The notes below the pieces were generated by a model that did no database searches, was not told the DNA's origin, and saw only the letters and a list, made by a program, of their open reading frames with translations. Source: Ahaetulla prasina (taxonomy: Eukaryota > Chordata > Lepidosauria > Squamata > Colubridae). From it: a DNA stretch of 64,000 nucleotides. A program made the position numbers and the translations under genes. The stretch is from assembly GCF_028640845.1 (NCBI RefSeq), contig NC_080540.1, positions 138,966,920 to 139,030,919 on the forward strand, in the 5' to 3' direction. Below are positions 45,165 to 56,304 of this stretch, one piece after another (the first letter of the stretch is position 1; every line of letters starts with the position of its first letter).

Positions 45165-45726
45165 GCCTAAGGAATGACCTATCCTGCAGGTCAACTATCT
45201 GACTCCTCAGGAAATTCAATGGGATCTTCAGAAAAGAAACCTACCTTTCTCTATCCAAGCATAATCCCAGATTGTGTGTTTAGACCAAGGGTTAATCCTT
45301 ATTGTATATTACACTATAGTTGATTAATATTAATATTGTTACTACTATTGTGTAATACAATCGCACAAATGATGACAGCATGTTTACCACAGAGGGTGGA
45401 TTACTTCTAGAGTAACCCAAGGAAAGCAGAAGACAGTTTCACAGTGCATGCCACATTTCATTCTGTAGGCCCACAATGAGAATTGTTCTCACTGGGGAAT
45501 GGACTGTTTCCCACAGGAAGACAGCTTTGGGTTTTGCCATATAGTAAGATTCTGAATGGCAGAGCATCCTGCTTGCTGTATCTAAATGAGAGCTAACAGT
45601 TTAAGAGCAATTTACTACATAAAGGACCTCCATATAAATTCTATAAATCAATCAATCCATTCAATATTAGGGATCCCTCTCTAAGCCCTGATGCCATAGC
45701 AGATCGTAAGAGTTCCCTGAGAATCC

Positions 45727-46095
45727 CTAAAAGGTAAAGGTAAAGGTTCCCTCGCACATACGTGCTAGTCGTTGCCGACTCTAGGGGGTGGTGTTCATCT
45801 CCGTTTCAAAGCCGAAGAGCCAGCGCTGTCCAAAGACGTCTCCGTGGTCATGTGGCCGGCATGACTCAACACCAAAGGCGCACGGAACGCTGTTACCTTC
45901 CCACCAAAGGTGGTCCCTATTTTTTCTACTTGCATTTTTACATGCTTTCGAAACTGCTAGGTTGGCAGAAGCTGGGACAAGTAACGGGAGCTCACCCCGT
46001 TACACAGCAGCACTAGGGATTCGAACCGCTGAGCTGCCGACCTTTCGATCGACAAGCTCAACGTCCTATCCCCTGAGCCACCGCCTCCCTTTGAG
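45727..46095 (-). mobile_element. tRNA-derived SINE, ~370 bp, reversed
   Basis: AAAGGTAAAGGTAAAGGTTC begins the reversed tail. The body includes AGCCGAAGAGCCAGCGCTGT, GGTCATGTGGCCGGCATGAC and CCACCAAAGGTGGTCCCTAT. The far end holds a reversed B box (GGATTCGAACCGC) and GCCACCGCCTCCC, i.e. GAGGCGGTGGC as a tRNA-like 5' end. Frames open through it are not genes. Confidence 0.88.
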
Positions 46096-46433
46096 AATCC
46101 CTAGAAGCTGCTAAATGAAGGAAAGACAGAGAAATTAGCTGTCTGGAATTCCCAATCAATTAATGCAATAATAAAAGTAACCTAAAGAAATTCCTTCTTT
46201 TTGCCATGATATCCTCACTATTTTTTTTGTGGCTTTAGTAAGCCATTTGGATTGAAGAAACATTTTTTATTTAAGCCCAATTTCACCAGATGGATTCAAG
46301 AATCTTGGACACATTTCACATCACATCTGATGTTAAATACATACAATGTTCTTGTTTAAGTAAAAGTAAAGAGGTATGGTTATGCCTATGTGACACCCAT
46401 ATACATATTATACACACATTATTTTCATATTTC

Positions 46434-46497
46434 ATGAAAATAGACAATTTTCATGAAAATAGGCAATTTTCATGAAAATAGGTAATTTTCATGGCCT
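46434..46497. repeat. Short tandem array of palindromic ~20-bp units
   Basis: About three copies of ATTTTCATGAAAATAGGCA, each containing the palindrome ATTTTCATGAAAAT. Confidence 0.9.
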
Positions 46498-46779
46498 ATT
46501 TGTAGAAAAAGTTGCAAAGAAAAGGACAAGCAATGTGAAAAAATGGTCAGAAGAGTGTTTTTAAAGTCTGGTTTCTATAGAATAATCAGCACACATTGCA
46601 CTCTGTGAAATACTTTGCTTTTAGCTGATCTAGATTTTAAATTCTACACATATGGGAGAAGGAGAAACAAGAATACCACCACCCCCTTTTAAAAATCAAT
46701 ATGTACACCCTCTGCCAAGCAGAAAGCTATGCTGCATTTTCCAAGTGTTCTTATTATCACTTCCAAATCAGAATTTTGC

Positions 46780-47100
46780 TGAAGACCTTTTTCAGGTACA
46801 GTTAAGAAATTAATCTCTATCTAATTTTTACATTCACTCTTTCTACTTTTTCTTTTGTAGAAGGGAACAATAACAGCATTCTTCCAATTGTCAGGCACAT
46901 ATGCAGCCTTTTACACAAACGCGCTACATAATCACTCCATAAACAAACCACATCCCTATTTTAACATTTCTTCAGTTACACCTGCCCCCTTATTATTTTC
47001 AGCCTACCCATAGCATTTATGGTTTCCTTTTCATCCATTTTTCTGGAATATTAACATTTATAGCATTCATTTCAAATCCACTTTTATATCACTCCCATTT
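46780..47100 (-). pseudogene. Decayed non-LTR reverse transcriptase fragment
   Basis: The minus strand near 46865-46915 reads KAAYVPDNWKNAVIVPF, matching the VPxDWKNAVIVPxxK motif of LINE reverse transcriptases (RTE/L3-like). Short and stop-ridden. An L2 copy is inserted just beyond it, and related sequence may resume after 47567. Confidence 0.5.
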
Positions 47101-47112
47101 CATATAAATCTC

Positions 47113-47556
47113 CGACAGCCTCCCACCGACCCGTGCACTCTCACAGAGAGGGACTCCTCAGGGTGCCGTCTGCCAAGCAATGTCGGCTGGCGGCCCCCAG
47201 GGGAAGGGCCTTCTCTGTGGGGGCTCCTACCCTCTGGAATGAACTTCCCACAGGACTCCGCCAACTTCCTGACCTTCGAACCTTTCGCCGCGAGCTGAAA
47301 ACATATTTGTTCATTTGCGCAGGACTGGCATAGGATTTTAGATTTTATATGGTTTTAATTTTTAATGGGTTTTATTGTTTTAAATTTATCTTAATCTGGG
47401 CCAAATTGAATAAGTTTTTTAAACAGTATTTTATCTTGTATTTATATTGCTGCTCTGTTTTATCTGGCTGTAAACTGCCCTGAGTCCTTCGGGAGAAGGG
47501 CGGTATAAAAATCTAATTAAATAAAATAAATAAAATAAAATAAATAATAATAAAAT
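47113..47556 (+). mobile_element. L2 LINE 3' end with TSD
   Basis: Open plus frame HSHREGLLRVPSAKQCRLAA then GAPTLWNELPTGLRQLPDLR and LKTYLFICAGLA-stop. The 3' UTR follows, with the tail CCTTCGGGAGAAGGGCGGTA and AATAA repeats. ATAAATCTCC is present just before (47103-47112) and again at the tail end (~47557-47566), consistent with target-site duplication. Confidence 0.93.
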
Positions 47557-47921
47557 AAATCTCCATTCCTTCGACAATTCTCTTCCTTCAGCTTCATCTC
47601 AGATTGTAGTTCAACATTTTAATTTTTTGTGTTTACTCTCCTCAAGGCTCCTGGTTTATGTTTCTTCACTCATTTCCACCAGACATTCTTTGCAGCTTTT
47701 TTTTCTATATACATTATTATACAATATAATTTTAATTATCTTCATTTTTCAAGAACTTGCTCTCAATTCTCTTTTTTTCTTCAACCACAATCTCTTTCCC
47801 TTCATTTCTTCAGACTCTAAAGACTGGCCTCTTTGCCAAGGCCTTTGCCAAGGGTGATGGAAACCCCCTTTTCCTTTGTTCCCATTGGTTTCCTCATTTC
47901 TGCCTTCTTTATTCTTCTTTG

Positions 47922-48321
47922 TACAGGAAGTCCTCGATTTACAATAGTTCATTTAGTGACCGTTCAAAGTTATAATAGCACTGAAAAAAGTGACTTATGT
48001 CCTTTTTTCACACTTATGACCATTGCAGCATCCCCTTGGTCATGATCAAAATTCAGAGGCATGGCCACCTACTCATATTTATGACAGTTTCAGTGTTCCG
48101 GGGGCCATGTGATCAACTTTTGCAACCTTATGACAAGTAAAGTCAATGGGGAAGCCAGAATGATTTTTACAACCTTGTTACTAACTTAACAACTGCAGTG
48201 ATTCGCTTAACAACTGTGCCAAGAAATGTCATAAAATGGGGCAAAACTCACTTAACAACTGTCTCGTTTAGCAACAGAAATTTTGGGCTCAATTGAGGAC
48301 GTAAATCGAGGACTACCTGTA
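47922..48321 (-). mobile_element. Palindromic-TIR MITE copy 5, reversed, complete
   Basis: Starts TACAGGAAGTCCTCGATTTA and ends GTAAATCGAGGACTACCTGT then A. ~400 bp, both TIRs present. Confidence 0.92.
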
Positions 48322-48339
48322 CTTAGTTGTTTCCTTGTT

Positions 48340-48420
48340 TTTAAATGGTTTTAACCATTTGTAAACTGCCCAGAGTTGCTGGGAATTGGATGGCATATAA
48401 AGTTAATAAACTTTTATTAT
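48340..48420 (+). mobile_element. L2-like 3' tail scrap
   Basis: TAAACTGCCCAGAGTTGCTG then GGATGGCATATAAAGTTAAT resembles forward L2 3' ends. Confidence 0.65.
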
Positions 48421-49249
48421 TCACCTAGCATCCTTTTCACAATTCCCATTATTGCAACCTCACCCACCCACATGGCGGTCCAAAATATTTTTTTTTACTC
48501 CCTTCCAAGCATTTCCACATACTGTTTCCTTTCATACACTTTCCATTTATTCTGTGAGGAGAGTACAAAAGATACTAATTCTAAACATTTTATTGTCTGA
48601 AATCCTTCGCAAGGAACATGACAGGGAAGAGATGAGAAAGGAAGACATATTGGGCCAACATGAGAAATGGCCTACTTTACAGAGAGCATGGATGGGCAGT
48701 TGAACTACCTACGATTCGTATAGTTTTTGTCCTCCAAAAGACTGTAGGATGGCCTGATGATCAACACGGTCCCTTGGCTACTGTTTGGGAAAGGACTGCA
48801 GGTTTTCTGCTGACATTAATGGCATGACACCAAGCAATCTAATTTCTGCCAGCTAACTGTTAATGTAATAGTAATAAGAAATCAGTGAACTGTTAACAGC
48901 TGGAAGAAAGCTTCATTACTTTCTCTTTCTTCTGAGTAATTCAAGACCGCAGTACAAGGGAGGGAGAGACAGAGAGAGCCAAAGGTCTGAGGGGAACTGG
49001 GTGGTGGAGCTGTGAAAGGGTTCTAATCCAAACTGTTTCAAATTAAATATAAATCAAATCAAATTGAAAACATTCTGCTTTGAATAGAAAAGATCTGCTC
49101 TGAGTGCAAAACAGACGGGTTTAAACATTTCAAATGGGCTCCAAGTTTGAGTTGGATCTGTTACAGTAACCGTATAACAGTCAGAAGGGACCTTGGAAGT
49201 CTTCTAGTCCAACCCACTGCTGAAGCAGAGGAGCCTATACATTTTTTAG

Positions 49250-49548
49250 TATTTTTTATATTTTATTTATTTGTCACAACAGTATATATAAGCATAAGCA
49301 TGAAATAACTATACGATATATAAGCATATATATATTTTCTGCAATTAAAATTGGAGCGGTTCACATTAAGCTTAAATCTATTGTGTGCTCGTGTATTATT
49401 GCAATTGAAGCTGAAGTAGTCTTCAACAGGAGGGACATTATAACAGATGATTCTATGAGTTAAACTCAGGTCATGTCGAAGGCGGTGGAGTTCTAAATTT
49501 TCTAAACCCAGGATTTCAAGTCTGGTGGCATAAGGTATTTCCAAAAAA
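49250..49548 (-). mobile_element. LINE family X 3' fragment nested in CR1
   Basis: Minus frame ATRLEILGLENLELHRLRHD, LTHRIICYNV, NNTRAHNRFKLNVNRSNFNC and then the tail ending TTGTGACAAATAAATAAA. Same family as 3120-3806. Confidence 0.88.
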
Positions 49549-50295
49549 ATGGATGTCCAATCTCTTCTTAAAAACCTCCAGTGACGGAGCACTCACAACT
49601 TCTGAAGACAAGCCATTCCACTGAATAATTGTTCTCAGTCAGGAAATTTTCCTTTAGTTGTAGGTTGGATCTCTCTTCGATAAGTTTCCAACCATTGCTT
49701 TTCGTTCTGCCCTCAGGTGCTTTGGAAAATAGCCTTTCCTCTCTGTGGCAACTCCTCAAACATTGGAAGACTGCTATCAAGTCACCCATGGGGGCCTTCC
49801 CTTCATTAGACTAGAGTAGACATACTCAGTTCATGCAACTGTTCATCATTTTATTCTCCAGTATCCTAATCATCTTTGTTGTTCTTCTCTGCACTCTTTC
49901 TAGACTCTCAACATCTTTTTTGTATTGTAGTGACCAAAACTGGACTCAGTATTCTAAGTGTGGTCTTACTAGTGCAATATAAAGCAGTACTAACACTTCA
50001 TGTGATCTTGATACCATTCCTCTGTTGATGCAGTTTAGGACTGCATTGGAGTTTTTGGCAGTTGTAACACACTGCTGACTCATATTTATTCACTAGGTTA
50101 TCCACTAGGACTCCTAGTTCCCTTTCACAGTTAGTGCTGTTGAGTCAGATACCACCTATTCTATACCTGTGCATTGGGTTTTCTTGCCTAAGTGTAACAT
50201 CCTACTTTTCTCATCACTGAATTTCATTTTATTAGATAGAGCTCACTGTTCAAGTCTGTCAAGATCCTTCTGAATCTTGAGCCTATGTTCTAAAG

Positions 50296-50735
50296 CTGTG
50301 ATGGCGAACCTTTGACATTCCTGCATGCCGGCCTGCGTGTGCCGGAAGTGGCACGCAAAGCCATCCCACAAGGTATGCATGGCCCCAATGGCCTTCATGT
50401 GCGCGGGAGTGGCAATACCCCGAAGAGCGGTGGTCCATTGCGCATGTGTGAGCCGGCACCCAAACACCCAGATACCAGCATGGAAGCGCGCCAGATGAAA
50501 AGCTGGCCATCGCACATACGCGCAATATCAACCCGGAAGGTTGGGTGCCAGGCTGTGCATGTGTGCCAGAACGCCACTCTTCTGGGTTCTGCTGCTCCCG
50601 CTCCCGCAATGGCCAGCTGACCGGCGCGCGTGTGATCACAGGAATGCGGAAGAGGAACCAGTGAGGCCACGCATTCTTCACGAGATGGTTTCGCGTGCCG
50701 CTTCCGGCATGCATGCCATAAGTTCGCCAACGCTG
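50296..50735. mobile_element. hAT MITE with exact 8-bp TSD, nested in CR1
   Basis: TTCTAAAG flanks it (50288-50295, 50736-50743). Ends CTGTGATGGCGAACCTTTG and, complemented, CAGCGTTGGCGAACTTATGG. The interior is CpG-rich (GCACGC, CGCGTG), unlike its surroundings; long overlapping ORFs here result from GC content. Confidence 0.93.
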
Positions 50736-52582
50736 TTCTAAAGTGTTGGGTATTCCCCCGAGCTTGGTGTCGTCTGTAAATTTGATGAGTTCCCCTTTTA
50801 TCTCCTCGTCCAAATTGTTTATGAAGATGCTCAAGAGTATTGGGACTAAGAGAGAACATTGGGGTATCCCACTGCATGCTTCCCTCCATGTTGATGTAGT
50901 TTCATTGAAGGCTACACATTGTGTGTGGTTGGTCAGAGTGTTATGAATCCATCTGAAGATTAAGCTGTCTATCCCATTTTTTTTTTAACCAAGAAATAGG
51001 CTGTGATCTACTTTGTCAAATGCCTTACTGAAGTCCAAGTATACAATGTCCACAGCATTTTGCTGGTCCACTAACTTAGTCATTTTGTCAAAGAATGCAA
51101 TAATGTTTGTCTGGAATCATATGTTTTACAGTAATAGCTTTACTTGTTTCAAAGTGTTTGAAGATCCGTTGCTTATTTTTTTCAGGATTTGATGCGAGAC
51201 TGATTGGTCTGTAGTTTCTTAAATATTTCCCCCCCTTTTTTGGAAGATTAAAATCACATCAGCTTTTTTCCAGTCCTCTGTTAGTTCCCAGGATCTTTGA
51301 AAGATATGGTTCAGTAGTTTCAACATCACATCTGCCAGCTCTTTCAGAATTCTGAGATATAAACCATCTGGTCCTGGTGATTTGAACTCATCTAGAGTGA
51401 ATAGATGTTGTCTTACCCCTTCTAGGAGAACCATTGTTTTTGAGCAAAAACCAACCCAACCCATTTCCAAAATGCTCAATACAACCATCTCAGCTTCAAG
51501 CACTCTTGCCTAGTTGCTCTATGTTCCTAATGGGGTGTTACTCATTCAGGACAATTCAACTCATATCCCTAGTACATGAGCACACATAAGTGATGCATGT
51601 ACACATGTAGCCTTTTGGGTAGGTAAACTTATAGCCAATGGATTGCTCACCCATGAAACTATTTTTGTGTAAAGAATATTCTAAAACCTGCCTGTGGATC
51701 AGCTTCCAGCTTTGGGATTTATTGGCATTTATATCCACTGTATCCATTTATAGGCATTATGTAAGGCAATCTACTCTAAGGCAGGTTTCAGTTCTATTCC
51801 TTTGTAAGATGCTTTTAAAACGGAAAGAATTGAACATATGACATATCCAATACAAACTGCAGACACTGCAAAATAGATGGAAAAAAGGCACAAGCAATTT
51901 GCTGGTCTATTTCAGGTGCCTTCTTATAAAGAGAACATACACTTTTCAGTCCAAGGATTTTTAAGTCACTGAAAGTTAATAGATATTGTAAATGTAGGAC
52001 CTTGCCAATTTACAACCTAAACAGTTTTCAGTAAGTTTACAATTTAGATAAGGGCTAATGTCTACAATATTTCAGCTTTTCTGGATTCAACTCCCATACT
52101 TTCCAGCTAGCAAGGAATTGAAAATTGAAGTCCAAAACATTTGGATCAAATTGGGGACAAATGAAATTCCCAGCTAATTCAACAGAGGATGGTCAACCTC
52201 ATTTCATTCCCACTACTTATAAATGAGTATTTGGCTTGCATCCAAACGCTGAGAGATTGAGGCTAAAAAGCCACCCCCCCCAAAAAAAACACCCCACCTT
52301 TTTTGTTATGAAGAATTATGAAAATTTGCAAAAAAAAATTGCTTTGGGTGAAAAATATTTTTTTGGTAAAACTTCAATGATGCCTGTCGCATGGAGCTCG
52401 GATCTCAAACCTGGGCTGCCGGCTTTCTAGCACTGAGCCATCACGCTGCCCCTAAAAGAGGCAAGGATGATTAAAATGTAATGGTAGAAATGAAAAGGCA
52501 GTGGTACTTACCCTACTAGCTATTTGCTCCTCTGTAAGCCCCACGAGAGGCCACAGAGTCATGTTTGTTTTTTTTTGTTTAC

Positions 52583-52830
52583 ATTTATACCCCGCCCTTC
52601 TCCGAGGACTCAGGGCGGCTTACAGTGTATAAGGCAATAGTCTCATTCTATTTGTATATTTTTACAAAGTCAACTTATTGCCCCCCCAACAATCTGGGTC
52701 CTCATTTTACCTACCTTATAAAGGATGGAAGGCTGAGTCAACCTTGGGCCGGGCTCGAACCTGCAGTAATTGCAGGCTACTGTGTTCTTAATAACAGGCT
52801 TTACCAGCGTGAGCTAAACCGGCCCCTTTC
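52583..52830 (-). mobile_element. tRNA SINE with L2-type tail, reversed
   Basis: Same structure as 13246-13490: CGCCCTTCTCCGAGGACTCA, CCCCCCAACAATCTGGGTCC, AAGGATGGAAGGCTGAGTCA, then a reversed B box GGGCTCGAACCTG. Confidence 0.88.
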
Positions 52831-52869
52831 ACACCTTTTCAGAAGGCCAGGAGAATAGGGGTCTACCTC

Positions 52870-53095
52870 AATTCTGGGGGGGGGGGCAATGTTCCACAGA
52901 GTGGGCTCTATTCCTGGACCCCAGCAGTCAGAGTTCTTTAGCTACCCTGGTCTGCAAATACTTCCCCTGACTGAACAGGTGCGGGCTGATATAATGGAGA
53001 GAAGATGGTTCTGTAGGTAACCTGGCTCTAAGCCAACATAAGGGTTTAAAGGTCATAAGCAACACTTTGACTTTATATCCCTCTGCTCCCAATAG
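52870..53095 (-). mobile_element. Degenerate L2 fragment
   Basis: TTCTGTAGGTAACCTGGCTC then AAGCCAACATAAGGGTTTAA corresponds to the L2 region near 24980-25010. Heavily diverged. Confidence 0.6.
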
Positions 53096-53188
53096 TTCAT
53101 TAGCATCAGTGCTTGTTTTTATAGAGTTGCATGCAAAGGTTTAGGCATTTCTGGTCTGATTGTATGTTTCACTGAATGCCTATTTCAG

Positions 53189-53250
53189 GGGTCTGCAAAC
53201 TTGGCTCTTTTAAGACTTGTGAACTTCAACTCCCAGAGTTCCTCAGCCAG
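53189..53250. mobile_element. hAT left end (same family as 45070)
   Basis: CAGGGGTCTGCAAACTTGGC then TCTTTTAAGACTTGTGAAC, followed by CAACTCCCAGAGTTCCTCAG. Right end not seen. Confidence 0.75.
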
Positions 53251-54774
53251 CAAAGCAAATAAGCAATGTCCCAAAGCATTATTAACTTTATCAGAATTCA
53301 GTTTCAAATTAATTTTTAATAATTTGCATAGGGTTCGGATAACAAAACTGCCATGAAATGGCAAATGAACACAGCAATTTAAGCACTTCAACCTGTGCAG
53401 AGTTTCAGACATTTTAAAACACTGATTTCATGCATGCTTGCTTTTGCACAAGTCTGGGATGTAAATGATATAAACATTTCAAATTTCAACTGTCTACATT
53501 TATCTTTCCCTGAGGGATTTCTCTGGATGAGGGGTTTCTCCAGCCTGGATTATGGTATATTATGATATTATGTGGATTGTGTTATTATTATAAGGTGTCT
53601 GTCAGTGTTGTAAAGCTGAGTTCATGAATGTTTAAGTGCCTTTAGAATAAGAACAAGTCCTTTTGTACTATACTAGAAAGCATTTTTTCACTTTTCACTT
53701 TTAAGTGACCTGAGGTAAATCCACCACTGAAAAGAATAGAAGATAAAACAAAAATGTCTTATTACTAACAACTAATGTGTAGATAGTAAAAGCCTCAAAA
53801 TAGACTGGATGAATTAAATAATTCTATTGATTAAAGAATTATCCCAGAAAATATGTTTGCTATGCACAAGATGGTTATAATTACACACATCCATTTTCAA
53901 ACAGAGACTTTACAGAAGAAGACATCAAGCGTATTGTGTTTTCTGTTGATTTGTCTGGGGATAAAGTCTGGCAAGTTTCTAAATCTTCTTTACAATTTTC
54001 CTATTTTTTTAAAAAAAAAACCTATTGCAGCTAATTTAACAGTGTAACCTTACACTTTCTAGTTTCCTTGGGAGAAGTGCAGAAGAGAAAGAAAAGTCCA
54101 AAGCTTCTGAAAAAAAACTTGGTTGCTTAGGAAGACAGAGGAAATGCAGGAGGGTGAATGTCATTGTTAATTACTTAGCAGGATTATACGGGAAAGCTAT
54201 TTAGTTTGTGACTCCTGTTCAACTATCCTTGATGCCTTAACCAATAAAAATGATTCATGCTTGCCAACTTTCCTTTTATTTTTTAATGGTTTCCCTGTTT
54301 CAGATGGGCTGCACTTTTTAAACGCTGATGTGCATTTCTCCAGTTGAACTGTACAGAAGAGTATTCAGCTATGGCTATGTTTATCTCCTGCTCATTAAAC
54401 ATTGATGCCAGCTTTGAATTACATTCCCCACGTGGAACATTGTTTTAAGGCTTCCGCGTGGAAGTATGTTGTAGGAGATTACAGACCATTATAGAAAGCA
54501 TCCCTGGCAGCTCCTCTCTACTCTTCCACAAAAAACAAGCAATATTGGCTTGGAGACGCTACAAGGCATGGCCTATCCATTTGGTTAATGCAACTCACAT
54601 GCTGGCAATGACATATAACGTCCCACACGCGCAGAGTCAGTGACATATAATAAAAAAATCATGGTCAATCATAGGATACTTACTGAGGCAATTTTTAACC
54701 AGAGGAGTAAATTCTGTTCTTCCACCATCCCCTCCCCCGGGGAAAAATTAGTTGGCTCTCTTTTCTACTATAAT

Positions 54775-55191
54775 TACCATATTTTTCGGAATATAAGACA
54801 CACTTCCCCCCCTAAAAGAGGATGGAAATGTTGGTGCATCTTACACACCAAATACAGCCATTTTTGGCCTCTCGAAGCCCCGCCCCACTCGTCCCATTTT
54901 TGTGAAAAGTGGGTCCGTTTTTGCAAAAAATGGGGCACACAGAGGGTTTGGGAGGCCTGTAGAGTGTTCCTGGGGGCTGGGGAGGGCAAAAATGCCCCCG
55001 TTTTTGTGAAAAATGGGGACCTTTTTGCCCTCCCCCATTTTTACAAAAAACGGGCCATGCAGAGGTTTTGGGAGGCCTACAGAGTGATCCTGGGGACCAG
55101 GGGAGGGCAAATTATTTTTTTCTTACTTACTTCTTCGAAATCTTGGTGCGTCCTATACACCGGTGCATTTTATAGTCCAAAAAATACGGTA
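54775..55191. mobile_element. TIR element with internal duplication
   Basis: Left TACCATATTTTTCGGAATAT and right (complement) TACCGTATTTTTTGGACTAT are inverted ends over ~29 bp. Inside, two ~120-bp units share TTGGGAGGCCT, ACAGAGTG and AATGGGG blocks. Superfamily not assigned. Confidence 0.8.
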
Positions 55192-55369
55192 CTTTATATT
55201 TTAAAGTAATGTCATCCCAGAAACATATAATCTGCAATCATAAGGAAACAGATAGGCCCTCCGAAACAAAGCCCAAAGAGCCAACAAAAGTTACTTTTTA
55301 ATTAGGCAAAATAATTAAAAGAACTTGGAAGTAATCATATTAAATGTAATTAATTAATGTCATCTAAAG

Positions 55370-55548
55370 CAGGGGTCCCCAACCCCTGGGCTGCAGCCCA
55401 CCACTGGGCCATGGCCTATTTGAAACCAGGGCACGTGAGCAGTGGGCTGGCGAGTGGTGGGCCGGCACACATGTCCCACCATCCATGTGTGTGTGGCGGC
55501 CTACTGCTAATGCAGCCCAGTTCTCCTTTCTACCCCCACCTCCCACTG
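55370..55548. mobile_element. 179-bp hAT MITE with exact 8-bp TSD
   Basis: ATCTAAAG at 55362-55369 and 55549-55556. Left end CAGGGGTCCCCAACCCCTGG is a classic hAT start and the right end is CTCCCACTG. Confidence 0.93.
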
Positions 55549-56304
55549 ATCTAAAGTATCTTATATCAAGTTTAATTTTTGTTCTGACTCTGAACACATC
55601 CAGTGTGGTTTTTTTTTAATCAAAACATACTCTTCTATTACATTATTGCAAGTTACAATTTATTCAATTTTCAATATGCATTCAAAATTACATTCAAATA
55701 AAACCAGAGATACAGATTAAAGGCAGGATTGTATACACAGTATTGCACCTATTTTGAGGTCACTGTATTTGTTACCACTTGGCTTCCTGACACAATTTAT
55801 AAATCCCACTACAGTGTAGGGGGAGCTTAAGTGAGCGACTCTTAATCAGGCAGGTTTCTAATTGTCTAGAAAGAACCTATTCAGAATCCCTCCTCCAGGT
55901 GAGATGCAAGCAGTTTGGGCTAGAAGTCAGACCTATAAATTTAGGAAATGCATTAACTCAAGTAATATGAATGACCTTGACTCTTTTCTTCTTCTGGAAG
56001 GCCTTAAACACCATAGCCTCTCCTTTAGCGACTGCAATACATTCCTTATATTGGAAATGATATTATGTGAATATAACTTTTCAATAAAATAAAATTAGCT
56101 CATCTGGTGTTGTTTCTTGTCTGGTCTACCTTGTAAGGGTGACATCTTGCAAATCTGAAAGAATATTTCTCCCAGTTTCCTTTGCAGCCTAAAAAATTGG
56201 GGAGTCCTCTTGTCCCACCCACATTCTGAGCCTCCTGCTCCACCCACATTCCTGCTGTGGGTTCAGTTGCTTTTTATCTAACCCTGTGCTCTGTCTGTCA
56301 AGAT

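Larger units (their letters stand above)
49165..51440 (-). mobile_element. CR1 LINE, old copy broken by two insertions
   Basis: 3' end GTCAGAAGGGACCTTGGAAG at 49180. The 5' limit is near FTLDEFKSPGPDGLYLRILK at about 51400. Interrupted by a reversed LINE at ~49250-49548 and a hAT MITE at 50296-50735. More diverged than the 26.4-28.3 kb copy. Confidence 0.9.

Noticed and set aside
50243..50889. ORFs up to 183 codons
   Set aside because: They cross the borders of a hAT element with a clear target duplication and change from CR1-derived to hAT-derived sequence within one frame.
52490..52560. Possible TTYH2 upstream exon with a minus-strand GTAAGT donor
   Set aside because: The donor-like GGGTAAGTACC is preceded by sequence with an in-frame stop and no TTYH2 similarity.
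54640..55209. 189-codon plus ORF with internal repeats
   Set aside because: Lies across a TIR element; the protein repeats reflect the element's internal duplication.
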